Notes: generated by a model from the letters alone, not told the origin. 64,000 nt of DNA from Arthrobacter sp. M2012083 (GCF_000281065.1 NZ_AKKK01000022.1:124001-188000); one strand, 5' to 3'; numbered from the stretch's first letter, positions 33,381 through 42,727 are shown. Made by a program: numbers and translations.

Positions 33381-34832
33381 TTAGCTGAGCGTTAGCACGC
33401 CGTCCACGCGCCGGGGGATGCCTAACGGGTTGGCGTCATGCAGTGCCGGGTGAAGGACAGACTCAGGAGCATCCTGGTAAGCCACCGGACGCTGGAAACG
33501 GCGGACGGCAGTAGCGCCGACGGAGGTGAACAGGGACGTCGTGGCCGGGTATGGGCCACCGTGCTGCTGCGCCCAATTCACGGCAACACCCGTTGGCCAG
33601 CCGTCGAAGAGGACCCTGCCGGCGAGACCGCTGAGCTGCTCCACAAGAGCGGAAACGTCCTCGCCTGGTTGTGCGTGAACCGTGCCCGTCAGGCTGCCCG
33701 GGACCTTTGCCAGGGCCGCGGACAGTTCCTCCTGGTTGGCGTACTCGATGAGCAGCGTCGTGGGGCCGAAGCACTCCTCCAACAACTCCTCGGGGCGTGC
33801 CAGGACGTTCGCGGCGCTCGTGGAGAACACCACGGGCGCGGCGCCGTCGGCCAGGCTGTCCTGCTGCACCGTTCCACTGACGACGGCGACACCGGGCTGG
33901 TCCGCGACGTTCCGCAGCCCATCCGGGTAGGCCTCGGCGATGCGCTCCGTGAGCATGGCAGCGGTGGGCTTGTCCTTGCTGGCCTCGGCCAGATGTGAGG
34001 CGAAGTCCGTACCGGCCGGGATGAACACGAGCCCGGGTTTGGTGCAGAACTGTCCGGCACCCATGGTGAACGAGCCAGCCAAACCGGCAGCGAGCTGCTG
34101 TCCGCGTTCCGCGAGTGCGTCCGCCGTGATGACTACGGGGTTTAGGCTGCCGAGCTCGCCATAGAACGGGATCGGCTCCGGACGGGAGGAAGCGAGATCG
34201 AATAGTGCGCGTCCGCCAGGGATGGATCCCGTGAAGCCAACGGCTTTGATGGCCGGGTCCTGAACCAGGGCTGTGCCTGCCTCGCGGCCGCTGACGAGGG
34301 CGAAGATTCCTTCGGGCGCTCCGGCCTTCGCCAAGGCTTCGCTGACGATCTCAGCAGTCCGCTCAGACAAGCGGAGATGTCCCGAGTGAGCTTTGACGAT
34401 CACCGGGCAACCCACCGCCAGCGCGGATGCGGTGTCGCCACCGGCCACGGAGAAAGCGAACGGGAAGTTCGACGCCGAGAACACGGCAACCGGACCGATC
34501 GGACGCAGGATGCGGCGCAAGTCAGGCTTGGGCGGGGTGGAGGCAGGGTCAGCGTGGTCAATGACCGCTTCAAGGTATGAGCCCTCGGTGATCACGTTGG
34601 CGAACAACCGGAGTTGTCCGCTGGTCCTTGCTACCTCGCCCGTGAGCCGGATTGCGCCCAGGCTCGTCTCCGAATCGGCGATCGCCACTAGTTCAGTGAC
34701 GTTGGCGTCCAAGGCGTCGGCGACGGCGTTCAGCCAGGCGGCGCGTTCGGCGTCGGAAGCTGATGCGGTCACCTTAGCCGCCTCGGTGGCTGCGGCCGTG
34801 ATAGCTGTCAGGTCAAGAGTTGCTGTACTCAA
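33381..34832 (-). CDS. aldehyde dehydrogenase, probable alpha-ketoglutaric semialdehyde dehydrogenase
   Basis: 483 aa, NAD(P)-dependent aldehyde dehydrogenase. The fold is shown by GPVAVFSASNFPFAFSVAGG (near residue 120), VGFTGSIPGGRALFDLA and the catalytic Cys in MGAGQFCTKPGLVFIP. This branch oxidises 2,5-dioxovalerate to 2-oxoglutarate, and the neighbouring kdgD-type gene makes exactly that substrate, which is the main support. A TTG at 34832 with AAAGGAAACCGC gives the best start and overlaps the enolase gene by 20 bases. Confidence 0.88.
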   Translation of the reverse strand: MSTATLDLTAITAAATEAAKVTASASDAERAAWLNAVADALDANVTELVAIADSETSLGAIRLTGEVARTSGQLRLFANVITEGSYLEAVIDHADPASTPPKPDLRRILRPIGPVAVFSASNFPFAFSVAGGDTASALAVGCPVIVKAHSGHLRLSERTAEIVSEALAKAGAPEGIFALVSGREAGTALVQDPAIKAVGFTGSIPGGRALFDLASSRPEPIPFYGELGSLNPVVITADALAERGQQLAAGLAGSFTMGAGQFCTKPGLVFIPAGTDFASHLAEASKDKPTAAMLTERIAEAYPDGLRNVADQPGVAVVSGTVQQDSLADGAAPVVFSTSAANVLARPEELLEECFGPTTLLIEYANQEELSAALAKVPGSLTGTVHAQPGEDVSALVEQLSGLAGRVLFDGWPTGVAVNWAQQHGGPYPATTSLFTSVGATAVRRFQRPVAYQDAPESVLHPALHDANPLGIPRRVDGVLTLS

Positions 34833-35982
34833 TGCGGTTTCCTTTACTCTCAGGGGCGGCGGTCTCAGGGACACCGGTCTCCGTGGCGAGCAGCTGTGCC
34901 GGCTGTCCGCTGAATTCGAAGCCGAGGCCGGGACGGCCTGTGCTGCTGAGCCTGCTTCTTCCGGTGCTGTTGCTGATCCTTACGGGCGAGGGCCCATCCA
35001 GGATGCCTAGTTGCTCGAAGGAGGCGTCCTCCACGTCCTCCACGCTCACGGTGTCGGCAAGGGTGAGCGCCAGCTGCCCGGAGAGTTCCGGGAGCAGGTG
35101 GGGGGCCACCCTGATGCTGTTGGCGCGGGCCAACTCAACGATCCTGCGGAAAGGCGTAATGCCTCCCACCCGGACAATGTTGGGCTGGATGATGTCTACC
35201 GCCTCGGCTTCAATGAAGTCGCGGAAACGGTAGATGGTGTGGACGTTCTCACCCAAGGCAATGGGCACCGGCGAGTGCTTGCGTAAACGCCGGTAAGCCC
35301 CAAGGTCGTCGGCTCGGATGGGCTCTTCCAGCCATTCCAGTCCGTTCTCCCCCAAAACATCCAAAGCACGGAAGGTGTGGGCGAGGTCCCACCGCTGATT
35401 GGCGTCGATCATGAGAAGCCGGTCCGGTCCGATGACTTGCCTGACAGCGGCAACACGCTCGGCGTCTTCCCGGAGCTCGGGCTTGCCCACCTTGATCTTC
35501 ACGGCATGATGCCCGGCGGCCACCCATCGCTGGGCCTGCTCGACGAGCTGATCCAGCGTGTAATGGAGATTCACACCGGAGCCGTACACCTCCACAGACT
35601 CCTGGCGTTGACCAAGAAGTCCCGTGACAGATGTTCCTGCCTGTCGCGCTTTCAAGTCCCAAAGAGCCAGGTCAACGCCAGCCATGGCAATGGTGGTGAG
35701 GCCACCCCCACCGGCTTCGTGCAGTCGCTTCCAGAGCTGGTCCCACACGATTTCCGGGTTGTCTTCCAAACCCAGGATGAACGGTGCGATGTCGTAATCC
35801 AAGAGGGCTTTGACCGCCTGTGGACCGATGGTGGGTGTCCACGAGAAACCGTGGCCCGTGCCGCCGTCGTCCGTGGTCAGTTCCGTAACAATCACATGGT
35901 TTTCGGGTGCCTCCGCACCCCAGCTGCGCAGCAGCGGGACCGTGATCAGCCGGGTGGTGAGGCCCGTAATGCGGGCCGGCAT
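34813..35982 (-). CDS. enolase-superfamily (mandelate racemase/MLE) protein, sugar-acid dehydratase-like
   Basis: 389 aa. Barrel motifs are present: HHAVKIKVGKPELREDAERV (KxK near residue 165), LLMIDANQRWD near 195, WLEEPIRADDL near 220, PIALGENVHTIYRF near 245 (third metal ligand) and VAPHLLPELSGQ with the general-base His. These suggest acid-sugar dehydration or cycloisomerisation. In galacturonate pathways such a protein turns galactarate or its lactone into 5-keto-4-deoxyglucarate; this role fits the neighbours but the substrate is inferred. A Ser/Thr-rich tail of about 40 residues follows the fold. One-base overlap (TGATG) with kdgD. Confidence 0.85.
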   Translation of the reverse strand: MPARITGLTTRLITVPLLRSWGAEAPENHVIVTELTTDDGGTGHGFSWTPTIGPQAVKALLDYDIAPFILGLEDNPEIVWDQLWKRLHEAGGGGLTTIAMAGVDLALWDLKARQAGTSVTGLLGQRQESVEVYGSGVNLHYTLDQLVEQAQRWVAAGHHAVKIKVGKPELREDAERVAAVRQVIGPDRLLMIDANQRWDLAHTFRALDVLGENGLEWLEEPIRADDLGAYRRLRKHSPVPIALGENVHTIYRFRDFIEAEAVDIIQPNIVRVGGITPFRRIVELARANSIRVAPHLLPELSGQLALTLADTVSVEDVEDASFEQLGILDGPSPVRISNSTGRSRLSSTGRPGLGFEFSGQPAQLLATETGVPETAAPESKGNRIEYSNS

Positions 35983-36884
35983 CAGCTGGCCAGCTCGTGG
36001 CCCTTGGCCAGGATGGACTTGAGCTCCAGTAGTTGTTCCTCGGAGGGGTCCACCAGGGGCGGACGAACCGGACCAACGGGAAGCCCGGCCAGGCGAAGCC
36101 CGGCCTTGATGAGGGAGACGCCGAAGCCAGGAGTCTGGTCGCGGAGGCGAACCAGCGGTGCGTAGAAACCTTCCAGCAAAGCGTGGCGGCGCTCCTCGTC
36201 ACCGGATACATAGGCGTCGTAGTATGCCTTGGCAATTTCCGGAGCCATGGCGAATGCGGCCGAGGAGTACAGGGGAATGCCCAGGCCGCGGTAGGCGCCC
36301 TGGGTCAGTTCAGCGGTCAGCAGGCCATTGAAGAGCGCGAAGTCTGTGCGGCCGCTGGCGTTGATTGCCGACACGATTTCCTGGGCCAGGCCGACGTCGC
36401 CGATCCCGTCCTTAAAGCCAACCACCTTCGGGTTGGCTGTGAGGCGGGTGATAGCGTCGGCGGTGAACTTGGCGGTCCCGCGGTGATACACGATGACCGG
36501 CAGGCTGCTCGCAGCGGCAATGGCTTCGACGTAGGCCACGACGCCGTCGGTGGGACCGGTGACCAAGTACGGCGGGAGCACCAGGAGGGCGTCCGCCCCG
36601 GCTTCCTCGGCCACCTTGGCTGCCGCGATGGCGTGACCCAAGGGTCCACCGGCACCGGAGATCACAGGTACGGCTCCCGCAACGGCCTCGACGGCGGCAA
36701 CCACCACAGTACGGATCTCCTCAAGGGAGAGCGCATGGAATTCGCCCGTGCCGCACGCGGGGAACACACCACCCGGGCCGAACGGCAGCCGGGAGGTGAT
36801 GTGCTCCTTGAGCAGTGCCACGTCCACGGTGCCGTCTTCGGCGAAGGGAGTGACGGGAAAGAACAGTACGCCGTCGAAGTTCAT
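35982..36884 (-). CDS. kdgD: 5-dehydro-4-deoxyglucarate dehydratase
   Basis: 300 aa, DapA/NanA-like TIM barrel that decarboxylates and dehydrates 5-keto-4-deoxyglucarate to 2,5-dioxovalerate. Signatures: FPACGTGEFHALSLEEIRTV near residue 45, the Tyr-rich LPVIVYHRGTAKFTADA near 135, and the Schiff-base Lys in PKVVGFKDGIGDVGLAQ near 160. ATG at 36884, overlapping the epimerase stop by four bases. Together with the semialdehyde dehydrogenase it completes the route to 2-oxoglutarate. Confidence 0.9.
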   Translation of the reverse strand: MNFDGVLFFPVTPFAEDGTVDVALLKEHITSRLPFGPGGVFPACGTGEFHALSLEEIRTVVVAAVEAVAGAVPVISGAGGPLGHAIAAAKVAEEAGADALLVLPPYLVTGPTDGVVAYVEAIAAASSLPVIVYHRGTAKFTADAITRLTANPKVVGFKDGIGDVGLAQEIVSAINASGRTDFALFNGLLTAELTQGAYRGLGIPLYSSAAFAMAPEIAKAYYDAYVSGDEERRHALLEGFYAPLVRLRDQTPGFGVSLIKAGLRLAGLPVGPVRPPLVDPSEEQLLELKSILAKGHELAS

Positions 36885-37888
36885 GGGGTCTCCTTGGTTG
36901 CTCCCGCCGGAACCAGGCCGGAGGGGATCTCGTCGTTGAGTGCTGCTTGTTCGGTTTCTTCTTCAGCTGCTGTGTCTTCGCCCTCGAAAGGCGGCGTAAG
37001 TTCGGTGCGCCAGGTTCTTTTCGGCTCCCAGCCCAGGAGTTCCCGGGCCTTGTCGATGGAGAACGCCGGGCGGGTGCCCGTCAAGTTCTCAGTCAGGGGT
37101 CCGCTGCCAGGCAGGAATCGCGGGAACAGCCCAGCCAATGGTGCCGTGGCCAAGGCATCCTTCGCGCCAACGAAGAACACCTCGCCGTTTGGGATGGCAT
37201 CCATCTTGTCCAGCAGCACGTCGAGGAAGTCAGCGACGTCCCGCGCGTCTACATAGTTGAACAACGCGGGCGCGGAAAGTGCCGGATTCTGAAGCCGTTC
37301 CCGGACCGTGTGCCCTTGCTGGGTCAGCGCCCCTTCCCACTCCTCCGGGGAAATGACGTAGCACGGGCGGAATGCCGCATACCTGATCTTGTTGCCCTGA
37401 GCGGCAGCGAACATCTGCACGGTCTGCTCGGCAATCAGTTTGGACAGCGCGTACGCGTTCCACGGCTTGGGCGGCGTCTGCTCGTCCAACGGGAACGACG
37501 GCGGCAGCCACCCCGCCGGTGAGCCATAGCCCAGGGCGGTGGGACTGCTTGCCGTCACGATCCTGGGGACACCGGCGTCGGTGGCCGCGCTGACCACCGC
37601 ATAGGCGAGCCGGGTGTTCGTGCTGAAAATAACGTCCTCGGGCGCGCTGAATGGCACGGCAATAGCAGCGAGGTGGATGACGGCGTCCGGCGCTGTTTCG
37701 CGGATCAGCCGCTCCGCCTCCCCTGGCGCCAAGAGATCTGCCGCGTATTGCTCGGCTCCGGCCGGCAGCTGTTCCGCCGGTATAGCGTCCCGGTCTACAG
37801 AGATCACCATGTGCCCCGCCTCGGCGAGTCCGGCCACAACGCTTCGGCCAAGCCTGCCGGAACCGCCGGTGACGAAAATCCTGCTCAT
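36881..37888 (-). CDS. NAD-dependent epimerase/dehydratase family protein, possible uronate dehydrogenase
   Basis: 335 aa, extended short-chain dehydrogenase. Cofactor motif RIFVTGGSGRLGRSVVAG at residues 3-20, active-site residues in ASSPTALGYG and NAYALSKLIAEQTVQ (YxxxK). Length and family fit uronate dehydrogenase, which would feed galactarolactone into the downstream enzymes; a generic epimerase remains possible. The last 50 residues are acidic and poorly structured. ATG at 37888 with AAGGAAAATAC upstream; the long upstream frame is a shadow of the next gene. Confidence 0.75.
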   Translation of the reverse strand: MSRIFVTGGSGRLGRSVVAGLAEAGHMVISVDRDAIPAEQLPAGAEQYAADLLAPGEAERLIRETAPDAVIHLAAIAVPFSAPEDVIFSTNTRLAYAVVSAATDAGVPRIVTASSPTALGYGSPAGWLPPSFPLDEQTPPKPWNAYALSKLIAEQTVQMFAAAQGNKIRYAAFRPCYVISPEEWEGALTQQGHTVRERLQNPALSAPALFNYVDARDVADFLDVLLDKMDAIPNGEVFFVGAKDALATAPLAGLFPRFLPGSGPLTENLTGTRPAFSIDKARELLGWEPKRTWRTELTPPFEGEDTAAEEETEQAALNDEIPSGLVPAGATKETP

Positions 37889-37916
37889 TGTATTTTCCTT
37901 GCTGGGTGGTGAACGG

Positions 37917-39323
37917 TCAGGCCTGGCCGCGGCTGAGATCGACGCCGAGGCCAAGTTCACTGATGCGGACGGGAAGGGCGGAGTCCAAGGACGCGTTTCC
38001 GGCAATACCCACCGACACGGAGCGGAGGCCGTCGATGTAGCCGGAAGGGCGGCCCAGCGGGTCGACTCCCGGGCCGTTGAAGAGGTCCGAGAGCAGCAGA
38101 TTGTCTCCGCCACCATGGCCGCCCTCGCCGTTGATGATCGGAACTTCGTAAGCAGCTTCCCAATGGCGTTGGACCACCAGGCGCTCGCCGTTCCGGCGCA
38201 CTGCGTCATCTTCCTCGATGGGCGTGGCGCTCGGGTCCACCACGGTCTTCTTGTCGGTGCTGGACTCTACGGCGGCGCGTTCCACCACTTCGAGTTCGGC
38301 CCGGCCTTCGGTGCCATTGACGGTGACGCGGTAGCCTTCCCACGGGCTGTGGGCGTTCAGGGAGTAGCTCAGCGTGGGGCCTCCCTGGTAGTCCACTACG
38401 AGGGCGAGGTTGTCCTCGATGGTGATGCCCTCAGTGAAAACATCCTGGTCGCGGATGTAGCCGTCGAATTTCTCGTTGTCGAAATAAAGTGCCTTCAGGC
38501 GCTCGTCCTCGCGCATGTCCAGGCGGAATGGATCGTGCTCCAAACCATCAACGGTGCCGCGCTCCGGACGTTCTCCCAGGCCTCGCTCGGCAGCGTTCTT
38601 TTCGCCGTAGAAGCGCAGGCCACCTGAGGCGAAAACACGCTCCGGGACGTCGTTGATCCACCAGTTGACCAGGTCGAAGTGGTGGGAAGCCTTGTGGATG
38701 AGCAGGCCACCGGAGTTCTTCTTCTCACGGTGCCAGCGGCGGAAGTAGTCAGCGCCGTGCACGGTGTCCAGCACCCAGCTGAAGTCGACGGACGTGACCT
38801 TGCCGATCACGCCGTTCTGGATGACTTCCTTGAGAGCGGTGTTGCGCGGCGAGTAGCGGTAGTTGAAGGTCACCACCACGTTGCGTCCGGTCTTCGCCAC
38901 GGCGTCGGTAATGCGGCGGCAGCCCTCCACATCGATGGTCAAGGGCTTTTCAACCACGACGTCGGCACCAGCCTCAAGCGCTTCAACGATGTAGTCCGCA
39001 TGGGTGTAGTCGGGCGTGGTGACGATGACCCGCTCGATGCCGTTGGCCTGGATGAAGCTGGTGAGCTGGCCAGGCGCGAAGGAAGCCACCGGCTCAGTCC
39101 CGCCGAGTTCTTTGATCAGGTCCTGGTAGAAGCCCACGCGACCTTGGTTGACGTCCGAGAGCGCAATGAGTTCTGCGACATCCGCGTGTTGCCCGTAGAG
39201 GGCCCGGATATACATCTCCGAGCGGCCACCGGTTCCAATCAGGGCGATACGGGTCCGTTTGGGGGGCTGGGTGGTCGTTTCGGCAGATTCGGTCTTGGTT
39301 TCGGCTGAGTCGACGTTGACCAT
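37917..39323 (-). CDS. Gfo/Idh/MocA family oxidoreductase
   Basis: 468 aa, single-domain Gfo/Idh dehydrogenase without DUF6807. RIALIGTGGRSEMYIRALYG is the Rossmann motif, DVVVEKPLTIDVEGCRR carries EKP, and YRYSPRNTALKEVIQNG, HREKKNSGGLLIHKASHHFD are in the substrate domain. ATG at 39323 with AAAGGGGC upstream. Its promoter region contains a perfect copy of the operator and is divergent from the LacI gene. Likely first gene of the acid-sugar transcription unit (gap of 28 bases to the epimerase gene). Confidence 0.9.
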   Translation of the reverse strand: MVNVDSAETKTESAETTTQPPKRTRIALIGTGGRSEMYIRALYGQHADVAELIALSDVNQGRVGFYQDLIKELGGTEPVASFAPGQLTSFIQANGIERVIVTTPDYTHADYIVEALEAGADVVVEKPLTIDVEGCRRITDAVAKTGRNVVVTFNYRYSPRNTALKEVIQNGVIGKVTSVDFSWVLDTVHGADYFRRWHREKKNSGGLLIHKASHHFDLVNWWINDVPERVFASGGLRFYGEKNAAERGLGERPERGTVDGLEHDPFRLDMREDERLKALYFDNEKFDGYIRDQDVFTEGITIEDNLALVVDYQGGPTLSYSLNAHSPWEGYRVTVNGTEGRAELEVVERAAVESSTDKKTVVDPSATPIEEDDAVRRNGERLVVQRHWEAAYEVPIINGEGGHGGGDNLLLSDLFNGPGVDPLGRPSGYIDGLRSVSVGIAGNASLDSALPVRISELGLGVDLSRGQA

Positions 39324-39392
39324 GTGGGGTGCCCCTTTCAGGAAGGCAGGAGTGAACCGCTTGACGGCCCGGCTTCGTATGGGAAGAATCAT

Positions 39393-39408
39393 GAGAAAGC
39401 GTTTTCTC
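39393..39408. promoter_or_regulatory. LacI-type operator in the regulator promoter
   Basis: GAGAAAGCGTTTTCTC, identical to the 26534 site. Lies between divergent Gfo/Idh and LacI genes, so the regulator probably controls itself and the acid-sugar operon. Confidence 0.75.
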
Positions 39409-39489
39409 AGAGCGTTATAAGCTTTGTATCAAGACTCTGGTGGTCACGTCAACCACTGCTCCAACGACGGAGCTTGCGGGAGGCGACCA

Positions 39490-40536
39490 ATGGGAAGGGG
39501 CCACATGGCACGCAGGAACACCAACAGGCGCGTAGGCATCGCCGACGTCGCAGAGAAGGCGGGCGTCTCGCACGCCACCGTTTCACGTGTCATGAACGGT
39601 AATGCCGCTGTGGATCCCGGTATTGCCGCGAGGGTTCGGGCTGCCGCGGTTGAATTGAAATACCAACCTAATCCAGTGGGGCGCAGCCTGGCACTCGGCA
39701 AGACAGACACCATCGGAATCGTGGTTCCGGACCTGGCCAACCCCACCTTCCAGGCAATCCTCCGCGGACTCAGCATCGCAGCTGCCCAGGACGGGTACCG
39801 CGTCCTCATTGCCGATTCCTCGGAAGTTACCAGCGAGGAAGCCATCCTCGCCGGCGAGGCCCGCCGCCGCTGCGATGGCGTGGTGCTTTGCGCTCCCCGC
39901 ATGAGCGATGCCGAGCTGGAGGAGTTGGCCCCCACCCTGCATCCGCTGGTGCTGATCAACCGCACCACCATTGCCACCAATACTCCGAGCCTGAGCGTGG
40001 ACTACGGGCAGGGCATCCAGGAACTGGCACAGCACCTGGTGACCCTGGGCCACCGCCGCCTGGTGTTCCTCTCCGGCCCGGAGCACAGTGCATCCAATCG
40101 CCAACGCCTGGTGGGCTTGGACCAATTCCGCGAGGAGCACCCGGAAATTGAGTTGCAAATGCTCCACGGCGGTTCCAACTTCGACTCCGGCCATGAGTCC
40201 ACCGAGGCCATCATCGCCAGTGGTGCCACCGGAATCCTGGCATTCAACGACCTCGTAGCCATGGGGCTGCTCAGCGGTCTCCACGAGCGCGGAGTGCGCG
40301 TCCCGGAAGACATCTCAGTAACGGGATTTGATGACATCCCCTTCGCCAAATACACCACTCCCCCGCTAACCACCGCGGCTGTGCCCATCAACGAGCTCGG
40401 AAGCCTGGCTTGGCGAAGGATGCGGGAACAGATCCAGCAGGCGGGCGAGGCCCCCTCCCAGGCTCAGGACGAGTTCTCACCCAGGATGGAGATCCGCAAG
40501 AGCACCGCGGCGCCGGCCCTCAAGCCCGCGAGTTGA
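39490..40536 (+). CDS. LacI family transcriptional regulator
   Basis: 348 aa. The helix-turn-helix reads VGIADVAEKAGVSHATVSRV (near residue 15), hinge helix YQPNPVGRSLALGKTDTIGI, then a periplasmic-binding-protein-like effector domain ending with TGFDDIPFAKYTTPPLTT. ATG at 39490 with GGGAGG six bases before; an ATG at 39505 is a close alternative. No other LacI gene is in the window, and the matching palindromes occur at several island promoters, so it is the likely island regulator. Effector unknown. Confidence 0.93.
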   Translation: MGRGHMARRNTNRRVGIADVAEKAGVSHATVSRVMNGNAAVDPGIAARVRAAAVELKYQPNPVGRSLALGKTDTIGIVVPDLANPTFQAILRGLSIAAAQDGYRVLIADSSEVTSEEAILAGEARRRCDGVVLCAPRMSDAELEELAPTLHPLVLINRTTIATNTPSLSVDYGQGIQELAQHLVTLGHRRLVFLSGPEHSASNRQRLVGLDQFREEHPEIELQMLHGGSNFDSGHESTEAIIASGATGILAFNDLVAMGLLSGLHERGVRVPEDISVTGFDDIPFAKYTTPPLTTAAVPINELGSLAWRRMREQIQQAGEAPSQAQDEFSPRMEIRKSTAAPALKPAS

Positions 40537-40580
40537 CACTTAATGCCAATGTTTGCGCCGAGCATAAGTATTAAGTGTCA
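40534..40580. terminator. inverted repeat containing both convergent stop codons
   Basis: TGACACTTAAT (40534-40544) and ATTAAGTGTCA (40570-40580) are perfect 11-bp arms; the LacI stop TGA is in the left arm and the GntR stop in the right. Works as a hairpin in either direction. Confidence 0.6.
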
Positions 40581-41276
40581 TGTGGGCAAAGGGCTTGAGC
40601 CCACGCCGGCCTCCTTGTAGAAGCCTTGAATGTGGGCGGCAACAAGCTCGGCAGCTTTGCCGCCGTCGTTATTGTTCACTGCGGCGAGGATGGCACGGTG
40701 CTCAGCCCGAAGCCTGCTGCACGTCGCATTCCAGTCGGGGAGATTACCGGTCAGTTCACTGGCATAGTTCTCGATCGCGCCTCGAAGCGAGGCCATCATG
40801 GCGCTGACCACGGAGTTGCCCGCCGCTTGGGCAAGCGCCACGTGAAAGCGCGCGTCAAGTGCCAGGAATGAGTCAATGTCCGGGGCCACATCCATCTGGT
40901 CCAGCAGCTCCGCGGCTTCCGTCAGCGCCGGCACGCCCACGTGGGCCCGTTCCGCAGCCCACGATTCCAGCAGCACGCGGGTCTCCACGATGTCTGCCAC
41001 GGGAAGATGGCGCGTGGCTACATGCAGCCGAAGCGTAGAGCCAAGGGCGGAGCCCGGCTCGGCAATCACCACAGTCCCGGCATCCTTGCCCGAACCCACG
41101 CCGGCCCGGACCACGCCCATGGCCTCAAGGATCCTCACAGCCTCGCGCACCGAGGTCCGGGAAACCTGCAGTTGCTCAGCCATGGCACGTTCCCCCGGGA
41201 GCCGGCCGCCCAAAGTGAGGTCTCCGTCAGACAGCTGCTTCTCGATCCATTGCAGGACCAACTCGTGGGTACGCAT
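40578..41276 (-). CDS. FadR/GntR family regulator, LldR-like
   Basis: 232 aa. Winged helix in residues 1-70 (GGRLPGERAMAEQLQVSRTS, VREAVRILEAMGVV) and FCD effector domain (ESWAAERAHVG, FHVALAQAAGNSVVSAMMAS). It lies divergent from the L-lactate dehydrogenase gene with three TGGTNNNACCA palindromes between, which is the FadR-type recognition shape. Probably an L-lactate-responsive repressor; this is inferred from context. Confidence 0.88.
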   Translation of the reverse strand: MRTHELVLQWIEKQLSDGDLTLGGRLPGERAMAEQLQVSRTSVREAVRILEAMGVVRAGVGSGKDAGTVVIAEPGSALGSTLRLHVATRHLPVADIVETRVLLESWAAERAHVGVPALTEAAELLDQMDVAPDIDSFLALDARFHVALAQAAGNSVVSAMMASLRGAIENYASELTGNLPDWNATCSRLRAEHRAILAAVNNNDGGKAAELVAAHIQGFYKEAGVGSSPLPT

Positions 41277-41294
41277 AACGGAATACTAGTTGAT

Positions 41295-41346
41295 GTGGTC
41301 CAACCACATGGATTACAGTGTGGTTAGACCACAGTGGTAGGACCAC
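41295..41346. promoter_or_regulatory. three TGGTNNNACCA operators before lldD
   Basis: GTGGTCCAACCAC (41295-41307), GTGGTTAGACCAC (41320-41332) and GTGGTAGGACCAC (41334-41346), all in the 90 bp between the GntR and lldD genes. Confidence 0.8.
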
Positions 41347-41366
41347 AGATTTCAAGGGAGAACCGC

Positions 41367-42713
41367 ATGACCGACACCCTCGACCCCAAGACCACCGCTG
41401 CCCCAGCCAATGCAGGCAGCGATCAAAACGTGGCACGCACCGTCCAGCCGCAGTCCGCCGTCGTGCAATCATCTGCACCTCAGCCGCCTGCACTGAAGCG
41501 CCGCGTACCCAAGGTTTCCGACCTGGCCCCGCTCATGCAGTTCAAGAAGCCCGAGTTCAGCAAGACCGCGCGCTTAAAGCGCGCCAGCACCATCTGGGAA
41601 CTGCGTGACATGGCCAAGCGCCGCACGCCGCAGGCACCCTTCGATTACACAGACGGTGCCGCCGAAGAGGAGATCACCCTCCGCCGGGCACGCCAGGCAT
41701 TCCAGGACATCGAGTTCCGTCCGGGCATCCTGCGCGACGTTTCGAGGATCGACCTCCGCACCGACATCCTGGGCAAGGAATCGCGACTCCCGTTCGGTAT
41801 TGCACCCACGGGTTTCACGCGCATGATGCAGTCGGAGGGTGAATACGCGGGCTCGCAAGCTGCAGAAGCTGCAGGCATTCCCTACACGCTGTCCACCATG
41901 GGCACCGCGTCCATCGAGGACGTTGCCACCGCCGCCCCGAACGGCCGCAACTGGTTCCAGCTATACCTATGGACGGACCGCCAGCGCTCCCTTGAACTGA
42001 TTGAGCGTGCGGCCAAAGCCGGCAACGACACCCTCATGGTCACCGTCGACACCGCAGTTGCCGGCGCCCGGCTCCGCGATGTCCGCAACGGCATGACCAT
42101 CCCTCCGGCACTGACCATCAAGACCGTCCTGGACGCCTCTTACCGCCCGGCCTGGTGGTTCAATTTCCTCACCCACGAACCCCTGACGTTTGCCTCGCTC
42201 TCGCGCTACACCGGCACCGTGGCTGACCTCATCAACTCGATGTTCGACCCCACCCTGACCTACGAGGACCTCGACTGGCTGCGCGAAACCTGGAAGGGCA
42301 AGCTGGTGGTGAAGGGCATCCAGACCGTTGAAGACGCCCGCAAGGTAGTGGACCACGGCGCCGATGGCATCATCCTGTCCAACCACGGCGGCCGCCAACT
42401 GGACCGCGCACCCATCCCGTTCCACCTGCTGCCGGAGGTCACTGAGGCCTTGAAGGCGGACAACAGCAAGGCTGCCGTCATGCTGGACACGGGCATCATG
42501 AGCGGGGCGGACATCGTGGCAGCCCTGGCTTTGGGCGCAGACTTCGCCTTGATCGGCCGCGCGTACCTCTACGGCCTGATGGCCGGTGGACGCGAAGGCG
42601 TGGACCGCACCATCCAGATCCTCGAGAAGGACATGACCCGCACCATGGCACTCCTGGGCGTCAGCAAAGTAGCGGACCTGAACCCGGACCACGTGCGGCT
42701 GCTCCAGCGCTAA
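41367..42713 (+). CDS. lldD: L-lactate dehydrogenase, FMN-dependent (LldD)
   Basis: 448 aa, alpha-hydroxy-acid oxidase family; oxidises L-lactate to pyruvate with FMN and passes electrons to quinone. Key regions: [50 protein letters not shown], and the catalytic His in [13 protein letters not shown]. An Ala/Pro/Gln-rich N-terminal extension of about 60 residues precedes the barrel. ATG at 41367 with AAGGGAG upstream. A perfect bidirectional terminator follows. Confidence 0.92.
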   Translation: MTDTLDPKTTAAPANAGSDQNVARTVQPQSAVVQSSAPQPPALKRRVPKVSDLAPLMQFKKPEFSKTARLKRASTIWELRDMAKRRTPQAPFDYTDGAAEEEITLRRARQAFQDIEFRPGILRDVSRIDLRTDILGKESRLPFGIAPTGFTRMMQSEGEYAGSQAAEAAGIPYTLSTMGTASIEDVATAAPNGRNWFQLYLWTDRQRSLELIERAAKAGNDTLMVTVDTAVAGARLRDVRNGMTIPPALTIKTVLDASYRPAWWFNFLTHEPLTFASLSRYTGTVADLINSMFDPTLTYEDLDWLRETWKGKLVVKGIQTVEDARKVVDHGADGIILSNHGGRQLDRAPIPFHLLPEVTEALKADNSKAAVMLDTGIMSGADIVAALALGADFALIGRAYLYGLMAGGREGVDRTIQILEKDMTRTMALLGVSKVADLNPDHVRLLQR

Positions 42714-42727
42714 AGCCACCCAGATAG

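Noticed and set aside
36033..37256. 407-codon open frame on the plus strand
   Set aside because: Antisense to kdgD and the epimerase gene, whose motifs are clear; no ribosome-binding site or domain.
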